A stretch of DNA of 64,000 bases from assembly GCF_024199845.1 (NCBI RefSeq), contig NZ_JANADO010000001.1:7316001-7380000 (forward strand). Reading direction: 5' to 3'. A model generated the notes under the pieces. The model saw only the letters and a program-made list of their open reading frames with translations. It was not told where the DNA came from and made no database searches. The position numbers and the translations under genes are program-made. Source of the DNA: Bradyrhizobium sp. CCGB12. Lineage in GTDB: Bacteria > Pseudomonadota > Alphaproteobacteria > Rhizobiales > Xanthobacteraceae. Positions 44,170 through 53,211 of this stretch are shown piece after piece (position 1 is the stretch's first letter; every line of letters begins with the position of its first letter).

Positions 44170-46653
44170 ATGAGCATGTCGGCAATCGAACGTGTCATTC
44201 CACTGGTCGGCCATCTGCCGCCCTCGATCCGCGAGGGTCTGGCGCGGCGCCTGCGCGAGCTGACCGGCCTCGGCTTGGTCGCGCTGGCCGGCGTCGCCTC
44301 GGCCGCTCTGATGACCTGGTCGGTGCAGGATCCCAGCCTCAGCCACGCGACCTCGCGGCCGATCCGCAACATTCTCGGCTATGCCGGCGCGATCGGCGCC
44401 GATCTTGCGATGCAGATCCTCGGGCTTGGCGCGATCATGCTGGTCCTGACGGTCGCGGTCTGGGGCTGGCGCATGATGACGCATCGCCCGTTCGACCGCG
44501 AAGCGTTGCGGCTCGGCGCCTGGATTCTCTGCACGGTGATCGCGGCGGGCTTCGTCAGCTGCTGGCCGCATGGCGGTACCTGGCCGCTGCCGACCGGCCT
44601 CGGCGGCGTGGTCGGCGACGCCCTGGTGCGCGCGCCCGCTGTGATCTTCGGGCCGGCTGGCACGATCTATCGCATCGTGCTGGGGACGATCCTGTTCGCC
44701 GCGATGGCCGCGACCTTCCTGATCGCCTGCGGTCTCGGCGCGCGCGAGCACGACGAAGAGCTCGCGGAGATCGAGGACAGCGACAAGCCGCTCGACGAAG
44801 ACGAAGAGAACGATCGCGGTTCGGTGTCGCTGGGCTGGCTGTTCCACGCCTTGATGAGCACCAAGGCGCGACTGATCTGGCTCTTCAGTGCCGCTTACCG
44901 TTCGCTGGTCTCGAGCGGACCGAAGACCAAGGCCACCGCATTCAGCCGCCAGGAGCCGAATCTCGGCGCTGGCCGCGCCGCCCCCTCGATCTCGCCGCAG
45001 TCCGAAGACGAGGACCACGAGGACGAGCACGAGGAAGAAGAAGGGGAAGACGAGGAGGAGGAAGAGGAGGAGCCGGCCGCGCGCGCCCCGCGCAAGAAGG
45101 CCGCACCGAAGGCCGCTTCCAAGAAATCCTCCGACAGGTTCGAGCTTCCGTCCGTCTCCGTGCTGGCCGCGCCCAAGGCCGGCGATCGCCAGCCGCTCAG
45201 CAAGGCCGAGCTGGAAGCCAATTCGCGCTCGCTCGAAGGCGTGCTGCAGGATTTCGGCGTGCGCGGCGAGATCGTGAAGGCCAATCCGGGTCCCGTCGTC
45301 ACGCTGTACGAGCTGGAGCCGGCGCCCGGCATCAAGTCCTCGCGCGTGATCGGACTTTCCGACGATATCGCCCGCTCGATGAGCGCGCTGTCTGCCCGCG
45401 TCGCGGTCGTGCCCGGGCGCAACGCCATCGGCATCGAATTGCCGAACGCACACCGCGAGAAGGTCTACCTGCGCGAGTTGCTGATCGCAAAGGAAGCGAC
45501 CGACACGGTTGCCAAGCTGCCGCTCTGCCTCGGCAAGACCATCGGCGGCGACCCCGTCATCATCGACCTCGCGCGCACGCCGCACATGCTGATTGCCGGT
45601 ACCACCGGCTCGGGCAAGTCGGTCGCCATCAACACCATGATCCTCAGCCTGGTCTATCGGCTGCGTCCGGACCAGTGCCGGCTGATCATGGTCGATCCGA
45701 AGATGCTCGAACTCTCCGTCTATGACGGCATTCCCCATCTGCTCACGCCCGTCGTAACCGATCCTAAGAAGGCGGTGGTCGCGCTGAAATGGGCCGTGCG
45801 CGAGATGGAAGAGCGCTACAAGAACATGGCCAAGCTCGGTGTGCGCAACATCGACGGCTACAATACGCGCCTGCTCGAATTGAAAGCCAAGGGCGAGGAA
45901 CCGACACGCACGGTGCACACCGGCTTCGATAAGGAAACCGGCAAGGCGATCTACGAGGAAGAGAAGCTCTCGCTGGATCCGCTGCCCTACATCGTCATCA
46001 TCGTCGACGAAATGGCCGACCTGATGATGGTCGCCGGCAAGGACATCGAAGGCGCGGTACAGCGGCTGGCGCAGATGGCGCGTGCCGCCGGCCTGCACGT
46101 GATCCTGGCGACGCAGCGTCCGTCAGTCGACGTCATCACCGGCACCATCAAGGCGAACTTCCCGACCCGCATCGCCTTCCAGGTCACCTCGAAGATCGAC
46201 AGCCGCACCATCCTCGGCGAAATGGGTGCCGAGCAGCTGCTCGGGCAGGGCGACATGCTCTACATGGCCGGCGGCGGCCGTATCAGCCGCGTGCACGGAC
46301 CTTTTGCCTCCGACGAGGAGGTCGAGAAGGTGGTGCGCCACCTGAAGACGCAGGGTCAGCCCGAATATCTCGAAGCTGTTACCGCCGAAGAGCCGACCGA
46401 GGACGAGGATGGCGCGGTGTTCGACGCCACCGGCATGGGCGGGGATGGCGGCGGCGATCTCTTCCAGCAGGCCGTTGCCATCGTCAAACGCGACCGCAAG
46501 GCCTCGACCAGCTACATCCAGCGCCGCCTGCAAATCGGCTATAACCGCGCCGCATCGCTGATGGAACGAATGGAACTGGAAGGCATCGTCGGCCCCGCCA
46601 ACCACGCCGGCAAGCGCGAGATTCTGGTCGAGGAAGAAGACAGCCATATGTGA
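44170..46653 (+). CDS. ftsK: DNA translocase FtsK
   Basis: An 827-residue septal DNA pump. Four membrane helices occupy about residues 30-200, followed by a strongly acidic stretch (about 275-305, almost all Glu/Asp) and a Lys/Ala-rich segment. The motor has Walker [12 protein letters not shown] and Walker [15 protein letters not shown], and the C-terminal gamma winged helix [30 protein letters not shown] reads KOPS sites. It clears and unlinks chromosome termini at division. It starts 9 bases after the aminotransferase stop, so the two are likely one transcript. ATG 44176 is an alternative start. Confidence 0.96.
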   Translation: MSMSAIERVIPLVGHLPPSIREGLARRLRELTGLGLVALAGVASAALMTWSVQDPSLSHATSRPIRNILGYAGAIGADLAMQILGLGAIMLVLTVAVWGWRMMTHRPFDREALRLGAWILCTVIAAGFVSCWPHGGTWPLPTGLGGVVGDALVRAPAVIFGPAGTIYRIVLGTILFAAMAATFLIACGLGAREHDEELAEIEDSDKPLDEDEENDRGSVSLGWLFHALMSTKARLIWLFSAAYRSLVSSGPKTKATAFSRQEPNLGAGRAAPSISPQSEDEDHEDEHEEEEGEDEEEEEEEPAARAPRKKAAPKAASKKSSDRFELPSVSVLAAPKAGDRQPLSKAELEANSRSLEGVLQDFGVRGEIVKANPGPVVTLYELEPAPGIKSSRVIGLSDDIARSMSALSARVAVVPGRNAIGIELPNAHREKVYLRELLIAKEATDTVAKLPLCLGKTIGGDPVIIDLARTPHMLIAGTTGSGKSVAINTMILSLVYRLRPDQCRLIMVDPKMLELSVYDGIPHLLTPVVTDPKKAVVALKWAVREMEERYKNMAKLGVRNIDGYNTRLLELKAKGEEPTRTVHTGFDKETGKAIYEEEKLSLDPLPYIVIIVDEMADLMMVAGKDIEGAVQRLAQMARAAGLHVILATQRPSVDVITGTIKANFPTRIAFQVTSKIDSRTILGEMGAEQLLGQGDMLYMAGGGRISRVHGPFASDEEVEKVVRHLKTQGQPEYLEAVTAEEPTEDEDGAVFDATGMGGDGGGDLFQQAVAIVKRDRKASTSYIQRRLQIGYNRAASLMERMELEGIVGPANHAGKREILVEEEDSHM

Positions 46654-46749
46654 GGCGAGGGGCCTCAACACATCATTTCACGCAAAATCGATATCTGCTT
46701 TTGCCCGAAATCACGCTAAAAAGGCGCCCAGCCACGTTAGGACGACGCG

Positions 46750-47565
46750 TTGATCAGACATCCGGACATTCGATTCGCTGCCTCCATCGCTGCGCGAAGC
46801 GCGCGCGTGGCCGGCGTGCTTCTCGTCACCGCCGCGATGGTGACCGCATCGTCGTTCGCGCAGACCGTGCCCGTGCCAAAACCCGCGCCGAAGGGCCGCG
46901 ATGGCGGCCCGGCCGCTGGCGGGCCTGCGATCACCGGCGCGACGCAGACGCCGCCGAATCCGATCATTCCGGATCCGCGCCGCAACGTGCCGAGCAGCAT
47001 CTTCCAGACCTTCGATGCCAACCAGAAGGCGCAAGCCGCCAAGGTCAGCGCCTATCTGTCCTCGCTGTCGACGCTGGTCGGGAATTTCGTCCAGGTCGGC
47101 CCCGACGGCAGCAAGACGCAGGGCGATTTCTATATCCAGAAGCCCGGCAAGATGCGCGTCGAATATGACGCCCCGAGCCCGATCGACATCGTCGCCGACG
47201 GCTCTTCGGTGGTCGTGCGCGACCGCAAGCTCGCGACGCAGGACGTCTATCCGCTGTCGCAGACGCCGCTGCGCTTCCTGTTGTCGGATCGCATCGATCT
47301 GATGAAGGACACCAACGTCGTCAGTGTGACCGCGGACGACCTCTTCATCAGCGTCACCATCGAGGAGAAACAGGCGCTGGTCGGCACCAGCCGCCTGTTG
47401 CTGATGCTCGGCGCCAAGGACGGCCAGTTGAAGCAGTGGACGGTGACCGATCCGCAAGGCTACGACACCACCTTCGCGGTCTATAATCTGGACACGAGCA
47501 AGAAGCTCGATCCCAGCATGTTCAAGATCGACTTCACAAATTACAGCGTGCCGTCACCGGGTTGA
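46750..47565 (+). CDS. lolA: Outer-membrane lipoprotein carrier LolA-like protein
   Basis: A 271-residue periplasmic protein starting with TTG at 46750 (Shine-Dalgarno-like AGGACG 5 bases before). A signal peptide ends SSFAQ (about 37), then a Pro/Gly-rich linker, then a LolA domain: LVGNFVQVGPDGSKTQGDFYIQKPGKMRVEYD, SPIDIVADGSSVVVRDRK, QTPLRFLLSDRIDL, and the C-terminal TVTDPQGYDTTFAVYNLD. LolA ferries lipoproteins to the outer membrane. The long Pro/Gly-rich insert before the domain is usual in rhizobial versions. It lies 96 bases after ftsK, as in many alphaproteobacteria. Confidence 0.9.
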   Translation: MIRHPDIRFAASIAARSARVAGVLLVTAAMVTASSFAQTVPVPKPAPKGRDGGPAAGGPAITGATQTPPNPIIPDPRRNVPSSIFQTFDANQKAQAAKVSAYLSSLSTLVGNFVQVGPDGSKTQGDFYIQKPGKMRVEYDAPSPIDIVADGSSVVVRDRKLATQDVYPLSQTPLRFLLSDRIDLMKDTNVVSVTADDLFISVTIEEKQALVGTSRLLLMLGAKDGQLKQWTVTDPQGYDTTFAVYNLDTSKKLDPSMFKIDFTNYSVPSPG

Positions 47566-47591
47566 GACCCGATGGCTGCGCCGATGATCGA

Positions 47592-47674
47592 CATGCCCGG
47601 GCTTGTCCCGGGCATCCACGTTTTTGGGCCCCAGAAAAAGGCGTGGATGGCCGGTTCAAGCCCGGCCATGACGG
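47592..47674. repeat. Double hairpin repeat after lolA
   Basis: ATGCCCGGGCTTGTCCCGGGCAT forms one hairpin and GGCCGGTTCAAGCCCGGCC another; between them ATCCACGTTTTTGGGCC and AAAAAGGCGTGGAT pair as a central arm. This is another intergenic repeat type, sited between lolA and xth. Confidence 0.7.
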
Positions 47675-47697
47675 ATGGAGTTTGTTAGATCGTTCCC

Positions 47698-48513
47698 ATG
47701 CGTCTTTCCCTGACAACCTGGAACATCAATTCGGTGCGGCTCCGCATCGATCTGGTCGCGAAATTCCTCAAGAGCGCGCGGCCGGACGTGTTGTGCCTCC
47801 AGGAAACCAAGTGCATCGACGATGCCTTTCCGCTGAAGCGCTTCAAGCGGCTCGGCTATGAGCATGTCGCACTGAACGGACAGAAGGGCTATCACGGCGT
47901 CGCCATCGTCTCGAAGATTCCGTTCGAGTCGACGGACATCCGAACCTTCTGCGACAAGGTGGATTCGCGTCATATCTCGGTGTCGTTCGGCGAGAAGGCG
48001 AGTATCGCAAAGCCGCTGGTGCTGCATAATTTCTATGTGCCCGCCGGCGGCGACATTCCCGATCCCGCGCTCAACGAGAAGTTCGACCACAAGCTTCGCT
48101 TCCTCGACGAGATGAAGGCGTGCGAGCCGCTACATCCGCGCGGAGATGACCGCCATATCCTGGTCGGCGATCTCAACGTCGCGCCGCACGAGAACGACGT
48201 GTGGTCGCATAAGCAGCTCCTGAAGGTGGTCTCGCACACACCTGTCGAAACCGAGAAGCTGAAGGCGGCGCTGACGGCCGGCGAGTGGGTCGATGTCGCG
48301 CGCGAGCGCATTCCGATGTCGGAGAAGGTCTATACGTGGTGGAGCTACCGCTCCGCCGACTGGACCGTCGGCGATCGCGGCCGTCGGCTCGACCACATCT
48401 GGGTCTCGCGCGCGCTGAAGGATGCGGTCGAGGATTTCAAGATCTTGCGCGATGCGCGGAGTTGGGAGCGGCCGTCGGATCATGTCCCGGTGACGGTGAC
48501 ATTGGACGTCTAA
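47698..48513 (+). CDS. xth: Exodeoxyribonuclease III
   Basis: A 271-residue AP endonuclease/3' exonuclease of the EEP superfamily. Motifs: LTTWNINSVRLR at the start, LQETKCIDD with the metal-binding Glu, VGDLNVAPHENDVW with the Asp-Asn pair, and RLDHIWVS...PSDHVPVTVTL with the catalytic Asp-His. It removes abasic and 3'-blocked lesions in base-excision repair. The length is normal. Downstream is a palindromic repeat interrupted by an IS1182 element. Confidence 0.95.
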   Translation: MRLSLTTWNINSVRLRIDLVAKFLKSARPDVLCLQETKCIDDAFPLKRFKRLGYEHVALNGQKGYHGVAIVSKIPFESTDIRTFCDKVDSRHISVSFGEKASIAKPLVLHNFYVPAGGDIPDPALNEKFDHKLRFLDEMKACEPLHPRGDDRHILVGDLNVAPHENDVWSHKQLLKVVSHTPVETEKLKAALTAGEWVDVARERIPMSEKVYTWWSYRSADWTVGDRGRRLDHIWVSRALKDAVEDFKILRDARSWERPSDHVPVTVTLDV

Positions 48514-48591
48514 TCTCGGAAAGTTCGTAGCCCTGATGGGGCGCAGCGAAATCCGGGACAATCTTTCCGTAGGCGCGATTCCCGGATTGCG

Positions 48592-50285
48592 CTTCGAGGC
48601 TGGGCAAGTATTTGTTTGGGCGCGGCTTACGCGGCATATCGGAAAATTGGACGGATTTGGGCTCGGATTGGCGCTGGAGCGGGCCGTATCCGGGTGATGA
48701 TGTCGGTGATGTCGGTGATGGCGTTGAGCAGCAAGAGTGCCAAATGCGGAAGCCGGCTTGCCAGATAGGCCATGAAGGCGTCGAGGCCGAGAATGCTGAG
48801 GACTCGGGAGAAATTGTAGCAAAGCGCCATCAGGCTCCATTCGCCACAGACTTTGTCGAAGCCGCGGACGAGGAAGTGGCGGTAGCCGGCCCGGCATTTG
48901 ATGGTGCCGAAGGGGTGTTCGGCGAGTTCGGCGCGGCGGCGCATCTGGGCCTCGGCGCCCTGCATCCGCGCGCGATGCCGATCCAGCACCGCTTCATGCT
49001 CCCAGCGCTGGACGGTGCGCGTCGGGATCTTGACGGTGACACAGCGCGCGCGCAGCGGGCAGGCGTCGCAATCTGACTTGCGGCTGACATACCTGATCTC
49101 GATCCGGTTGCCGTTGGTCTTGCGACCGTCCGTGGGACGCAGCTGCTTGCCGGCGGGACAGCGATAGACATCCGCTTCGGCGTCGTAGGCGAACGCCTCA
49201 TGGCTGATGCGATCCTGCGCTTCGAGCCGCGTGGTTCGCTTGGCCAGCGGAACGTAGGCGGCAATGCCGTTCTCCTCGCAGTCCTTGAGCGTATGGCCGT
49301 TGTAGTAGCCGGTATCGGCGAGAACCGTCAGCGTCTCGACGCCAAGCTCGTCCTTTGCGGCCTTGGCCATGTCGTAAAGCTGGCCGCTATCGTTGCCGTC
49401 GTTGACGACCTCGCTCGCCGCGATCAGAGCGTGCTTGTCGTCGACGCCGATCTGAACGTTATAGCCTGCCACCACCTGGCCGTTCTTCGACAACAGGCGG
49501 GCATCCGGATCGGTTCGCGACAGCTGCGTCTGCCCGCTCTCCTCCAGTCGTGCCAGATCGGCCTGCAAGCTGGCGCGCTTGGCCATCAACGCCGCCACCT
49601 CTTGTGCGAGGTCTCCGCCGCGACTGCCATCGCCTCCGCCATCCCGCCCCGCGGGTGGACGTTCCACCTCGGCGCTGTCGTTGGCCTCGAGCGTGGCACC
49701 ATAGGCTTCAATATCCTGCTCGATCTCCGCCAGCCGCTTGGCGAGCTTGCGCTGCGTTTTGATGCTCGCCTTGCTGGCGTTGCCATCAAAAAACGCACCG
49801 TCGATCGCCACAACCTCTCCGCCAATCAGACCGAGTTCGCGCAGCATCAGCACAAACTCCCGGTTCACCGCCTTGAGCGTCTTCCAGTTCTCCTGGCGGA
49901 ACTTGGCGATGGTGCGATAGCCCGGCACCAGGCGCTTCATCAGCCAGATCAGTTCCAGATTGCGCCGGGCTTCGCGCTCCAGGTTGCGCGACGACCGGAT
50001 CCGGTTCAGGTAGCCATAAAGATAAAGCTTCAGCAGGTCGGCCGGGTCATAAGGTGGCTGTCCAGCCCCGCCGCTCGATCCGGCATGGCGGAAGCCAAGC
50101 TTCCCGAGGTCAAGCGCTGCAACAAAAGCCTCGATCACCCGAACCGGATTGTCGCCGGCCACATAATCTTCCACCCGCGCCGGCAGAAGGCTCGGCTGAT
50201 CCCGCCTGACGCCGGTTTTGAAGGTACGATTCGTCATGCCGAATCCTACCTTCACTCGATGTTAGAATCTTGCCCAGTCTCTTCG
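48592..50285 (-). mobile_element. IS1182-family insertion sequence with 5-bp target duplication
   Basis: The element occupies about 48597-50280 (1684 bases). The ends are inverted repeats AGGCTGGGCAAG (left) and CTTGCCCAGTCT (right; 11 of 12 matching). CTTCG directly flanks both sides (48592-48596 and 50281-50285) as the target duplication. It carries one transposase gene on the minus strand and looks intact. Confidence 0.85.
48627..50237 (-). CDS. IS1182-family transposase
   Basis: A 536-residue DDE transposase of the IS4/IS5-like superfamily. An N-terminal DUF772 domain (PPYDPADLLKLYLYGYLNRIRSSRNLEREARRNLELIWL) is followed by the catalytic RNase H-like domain: VVAIDGAFFDGNASK (first Asp), TVLADTGYYNGHTLKDCEE (second Asp) and EHPFGTIKCRAGYRHFLVRG with the Glu. 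A Cys-rich patch CDACPLRARC lies before the last. The length is normal for a functional enzyme. ATG 50237 has AGGA about 9 bases before it; GTG 50255 is also in frame. Confidence 0.92.
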   Translation of the reverse strand: MTNRTFKTGVRRDQPSLLPARVEDYVAGDNPVRVIEAFVAALDLGKLGFRHAGSSGGAGQPPYDPADLLKLYLYGYLNRIRSSRNLEREARRNLELIWLMKRLVPGYRTIAKFRQENWKTLKAVNREFVLMLRELGLIGGEVVAIDGAFFDGNASKASIKTQRKLAKRLAEIEQDIEAYGATLEANDSAEVERPPAGRDGGGDGSRGGDLAQEVAALMAKRASLQADLARLEESGQTQLSRTDPDARLLSKNGQVVAGYNVQIGVDDKHALIAASEVVNDGNDSGQLYDMAKAAKDELGVETLTVLADTGYYNGHTLKDCEENGIAAYVPLAKRTTRLEAQDRISHEAFAYDAEADVYRCPAGKQLRPTDGRKTNGNRIEIRYVSRKSDCDACPLRARCVTVKIPTRTVQRWEHEAVLDRHRARMQGAEAQMRRRAELAEHPFGTIKCRAGYRHFLVRGFDKVCGEWSLMALCYNFSRVLSILGLDAFMAYLASRLPHLALLLLNAITDITDIITRIRPAPAPIRAQIRPIFRYAA

Positions 50286-50313
50286 CTCCATCCGGGCTAC
50301 CGGCTTCGACCGC

Positions 50314-50757
50314 TCAAGACGTCAGCTTCGCGCCCGCCATCAGGATATCGCTGGCGATCTGGCTGGAGCGCACCGCGAATTCGTCGCGCAGACGCAGCGC
50401 GGCGGCGGGGTCGCTTTCGAGCACGCGCTGGAACAGGCTGCGCGCAACGCGGATGACGGAGGCGTGCTCCAGCGCGACCGCGCTCGAGGGCCGTTTCATC
50501 GGCACCACCAGCGCGAGCTCGCCGATCAAGGCGCCGGGACCGGCGATCATTTCGGCGCCGGCACCGTCTTCGACCCGAAAGGCGCCGCGCTGGACCACGA
50601 AGCCAGCGTCGGCATCATCGCCGAGATTGAACAGGACGTCGCCGCGAACGAAGTTGCGCTGCTCGGAGCCGATCGCCAGCATACGCAACGAGGCATCTCC
50701 CAACAGGCGCAATGTCGGGACACGCTCGAGAAGCGCTACATCGTCGTCGATTGACAT
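50314..50757 (-). CDS. Stand-alone cyclic nucleotide-binding domain protein
   Basis: A 147-residue protein made of one cNMP-binding (Crp/PKA regulatory) fold: RNFVRGDVLFNLGDDADAGFVVQRGAFRVE and the phosphate-binding region GPGALIGELALVVPMKRPSSAVALEHASVIRV, where GELALVV...R-P-S is the binding cassette. There is no DNA-binding helix-turn-helix or enzymatic domain, so it is not a Crp/Fnr transcription factor. The effector and ligand are unknown. It is separated from the next minus-strand gene, a response regulator, by 59 bases and may share its transcript. Confidence 0.85.
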   Translation of the reverse strand: MSIDDDVALLERVPTLRLLGDASLRMLAIGSEQRNFVRGDVLFNLGDDADAGFVVQRGAFRVEDGAGAEMIAGPGALIGELALVVPMKRPSSAVALEHASVIRVARSLFQRVLESDPAAALRLRDEFAVRSSQIASDILMAGAKLTS

Positions 50758-50816
50758 TCAGGTCCGAGGCTCAGAGGCAGGCGATCTAGAACGATTCGCA
50801 CGGCCCCCGAAGCGTA

Positions 50817-51503
50817 TCACGGCACCAGCTTGTAGCCACCGGCTTCCGTGACCAGGATTTCCGGGTTGGCGGCGTCCTTCTCGATCTTCTGGCGGAGACG
50901 GTAGATGTGGGTTTCCAGCGTGTGAGTGGTGACGCCGGAATTGTAGCCCCAGACCTCCTGGAGCAGCGTCTCGCGCGAGACCGGCATCTGGCCGGCCCGG
51001 TAGAGGAAACGGAGGATTGCAGTTTCCTTCTCCGTCAGCCGCACCTTGCGCGCATTGGCCGCGGTCAGCATCTTCGAGCCCGGGCGGAAGGAGTAGGGGC
51101 CGACCGAGAACACGGCGTCCTCGCTGGCCTCGTGCTGGCGGAGCTGGGCGCGGATGCGGGCGAGCAGCACGGCGAAGCGGAAGGGCTTTGCGACATAATC
51201 GTTGGCACCGGATTCCAGCCCCAAAATCGTGTCGGAATCGGTGTCGTGGCCGGTCAGCATGATGATCGGGGCCTTGAAGCCGCCCTTGCGCAAGGAGCGG
51301 ACCACCTCGCGGCCGTCGGTGTCGGGCAGGCCGACATCCATCAGAACGAGATCGGGGGCATTGGCCTTTGCAGCGCTCGCGCCCTTGGCGCCGGTATCGA
51401 CGGCGGACGCTTCAAATTCTTCGTGCAGCGACAATTGCTCCACCAACGTATCGCGCAGATCGGTATCGTCATCCACGATCAGGATCTTGCGGGCATTGGC
51501 CAT
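50817..51503 (-). CDS. OmpR/PhoB-family response regulator
   Basis: A 228-residue two-component regulator. The receiver domain (about 5-120) has the acidic pocket DDD, the phospho-acceptor in LVLMDVGLP and the Lys in VAKPFR; the C-terminal winged helix (about 130-228) has LTEKETAILRFLYRAG and TTHTLETHIYRLRQKIEKD. No sensor kinase gene lies beside it. GGATGA stands 6 bases before ATG 51503. It is divergent from a L,D-transpeptidase gene, which suggests a cell-envelope role, but the signal and partner are unknown. Confidence 0.92.
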   Translation of the reverse strand: MANARKILIVDDDTDLRDTLVEQLSLHEEFEASAVDTGAKGASAAKANAPDLVLMDVGLPDTDGREVVRSLRKGGFKAPIIMLTGHDTDSDTILGLESGANDYVAKPFRFAVLLARIRAQLRQHEASEDAVFSVGPYSFRPGSKMLTAANARKVRLTEKETAILRFLYRAGQMPVSRETLLQEVWGYNSGVTTHTLETHIYRLRQKIEKDAANPEILVTEAGGYKLVP

Positions 51504-51738
51504 AGGGGGTCATCCTTTTGGGTCCGGCTTGGCGCGCATCCATGCCGCACCCAGCCGCGAGGGGAAGTTTTGGGGTCGCCGTTATTATTGTTGTTCGTGT
51601 TGAAGTAGTGGGCTGTTACCGATTCACAAGCCAGAAGCACTCTAACCCAGAATAGCAGGGCGTTTCGATGAATGTCCTGTAATGAATTCGACATCGCACG
51701 TTCACATGAAAAACAAAGCTATGTCAGTTAGTTACACC

Positions 51739-52275
51739 ATGAATCGAAGTGCCGGACCGCTGTCTGCGATCCGCGTTAAGCCTGCTGCCGGTAATCCGCG
51801 CCGGGGCTGGCTCACGGCCGGAGCACTGACGATACCGGTGGCGCTGGGGCGCGGCGGCATTCTCGCCAACAAGCGCGAGGGCGATGGCGGCACCCCGCGA
51901 GGCAGCTTCCGTCCCCAGCGATTGTGGTGGCGCGGCGATCGGCACAGCCGCCCGCAGACGTTCTTGCCGGCCCGGATCATCACCGGCGCGGACGCCTGGT
52001 GCGAGGACCCCAAAGACCGCCATTACAACCAGGGCATCCGGCTCGGTGAGGGGCAGGGCGGCGACCGGCTCAAGCGGGCCGACCATCTCTATGACTTCAT
52101 CATCGAGATCGATCACAATACGCGGCCGCGCATTGCCGGACGCGGCAGCGCGGTGTTCTTGCATCTGGCCCGCGACAATTTCGGCCCGACCGCAGGCTGC
52201 GTGTCCATGACGAAATCTGCGATGCTGCAATTGTTGCGACGAGTGGGACCAAGAACAAGAATCATCATCGGGTGA
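51739..52275 (+). CDS. L,D-transpeptidase-like (YkuD) protein
   Basis: About 178 residues. The YkuD-type catalytic block GSAVFLHLARDNFGPTAGCVSMT carries the His and the Cys nucleophile (AGCVSM), and DGGTPRGSFRPQRLWW is a usual upstream motif. There is no clear signal peptide in any of the possible starts (51682, 51706, 51721, 51739), so export is uncertain; the conserved domain begins with SAIRVKPAAG. It belongs to the short YkuD subgroup (DUF-like) seen in rhizobia. The neighbour opposite is an OmpR regulator gene. Confidence 0.8.
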   Translation: MNRSAGPLSAIRVKPAAGNPRRGWLTAGALTIPVALGRGGILANKREGDGGTPRGSFRPQRLWWRGDRHSRPQTFLPARIITGADAWCEDPKDRHYNQGIRLGEGQGGDRLKRADHLYDFIIEIDHNTRPRIAGRGSAVFLHLARDNFGPTAGCVSMTKSAMLQLLRRVGPRTRIIIG

Positions 52276-52281
52276 GGACGC

Positions 52282-53067
52282 ATGCTCGACAAGGATCAGA
52301 TCGCCGCCGCTTCGCAAATCCTGGTGACGCATTGGCGCGACGGTACCAAGCTTGACGCGCTGGACGCGCGCCTGCGGCCGCAGAACCGCGCCGAGGGCTA
52401 CGCCGTCCAGGCTGCGCTCGAGACGAAGTCGCCTGGAAAACTGTTCGGCTGGAAGATCGCTGCGACGAGCGAGGCCGGGCAGAAGCACATCAATGTCGCG
52501 GGGCCCCTGGCCGGCCGCATCATGAGCGATACCGTGATTGCCGATGGCGGCACCGCGTCGATGAAGGGCAATGAGATGCGCGTTGGCGAACCGGAGTTCG
52601 CCTTCCGCATGGGACGTGACCTGCCGCCGCGCACGACACCATACTCTGTCGATGAAGTGCTCGCAGCCGTCGTCACCCTGCATCCCGCGATAGAGATCCC
52701 CGATTCGCGCTTTGTCGATTTCGCTGGCGTCGGCGAGGCGCAGCTCATCGCCGACAATGCCTGCGCGCATCAATTCGTGATGGGTGCGCCGACAATCGCG
52801 GATTGGCGTGGGCTGGATCTGGTCGAGGAGCGGCCGCAGATCACGCTGCGCGGCCAGCGCTATCTCGGTCACGGCAAGAACGTGCTCGGCGATCCCCGCG
52901 CTGCACTCGCCTGGCTTGCCAACGAGCTTCGCGGCCTCGGCATCGCCTTGCGGGCAGGGGAGGTGGTGACCACGGGCACGTGCCATCCGCCGCTGCCGAT
53001 CCAGGCCGGCGATGAATTCGCGGCGGATTTCGGCGTACTGGGGAAGGTGTCGGTGGGATTTGCGTAG
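52282..53067 (+). CDS. 2-keto-4-pentenoate hydratase-like protein (FAH superfamily)
   Basis: A 261-residue protein of the fumarylacetoacetate-hydrolase/hydratase superfamily: LFGWKIAATSEAGQKHINVAGPLAGRI, the metal-binding VGEPEFAFRMGRDLP (two acidic residues) and GEVVTTGTCHPPLPIQAGDEFAADFG at the end. MhpD relatives hydrate 2-hydroxypenta-2,4-dienoate in meta-cleavage pathways; related decarboxylases use the same fold. No pathway genes are adjacent, so the substrate is open. It begins 6 bases after the L,D-transpeptidase stop, so the two form one unit. Confidence 0.86.
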   Translation: MLDKDQIAAASQILVTHWRDGTKLDALDARLRPQNRAEGYAVQAALETKSPGKLFGWKIAATSEAGQKHINVAGPLAGRIMSDTVIADGGTASMKGNEMRVGEPEFAFRMGRDLPPRTTPYSVDEVLAAVVTLHPAIEIPDSRFVDFAGVGEAQLIADNACAHQFVMGAPTIADWRGLDLVEERPQITLRGQRYLGHGKNVLGDPRAALAWLANELRGLGIALRAGEVVTTGTCHPPLPIQAGDEFAADFGVLGKVSVGFA

Positions 53068-53082
53068 CTCGACCCGCTCCGC

Positions 53083-53169
53083 CGTCATTGCGAGGAGCCC
53101 TTGCGACGAAGCAATCCAGAATCCCTCCGCGGAAATATTCTGGATTGCTTCGCTTCGCTCGCAATGACA
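53083..53169. repeat. REP-like palindromic element, family A copy 2
   Basis: CGTCATTGCGAG at the left pairs with CTCGCAATGACA at the right, and GAAGCAATCCAGAAT with ATTCTGGATTGCTTC inside. It matches 8854-8943 and 61454-61540. It lies between the convergent hydratase and YggS genes. Confidence 0.9.
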
Positions 53170-53211
53170 AAATCGATGGCGGTTGCTAGGCGCGTTCCTC
53201 GCTAACGGTTG

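Larger units (their letters stand above)
48527..50300. repeat. Palindromic repeat split by IS1182 element
   Basis: The left arm GTAGCCCTGATGGGGCGCAG (48527 on, to about 48558) is complementary to the right arm, which begins TCCCGGATTGCGCTTCG (48580-48596), is broken by the IS, and continues CTCCATCCGGGCTAC (50286-50300). If the IS and one CTTCG copy are removed, both arms match over about 32 bases with few mismatches. This is a typical intergenic repeat of the host. Confidence 0.8.

Noticed and set aside
43501-46098. Very long open frame on the minus strand opposite the aminotransferase and ftsK genes
   Set aside because: Its composition is the Arg/His/Asp/Gln-rich type produced by the antisense of GC-rich genes. 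It has no domain, and ftsK on the other strand is certain.
49200-50456. Plus-strand open frame opposite the IS1182 transposase
   Set aside because: Antisense of a clear transposase; it also runs across the IS edge, which a real gene would not be expected to do.
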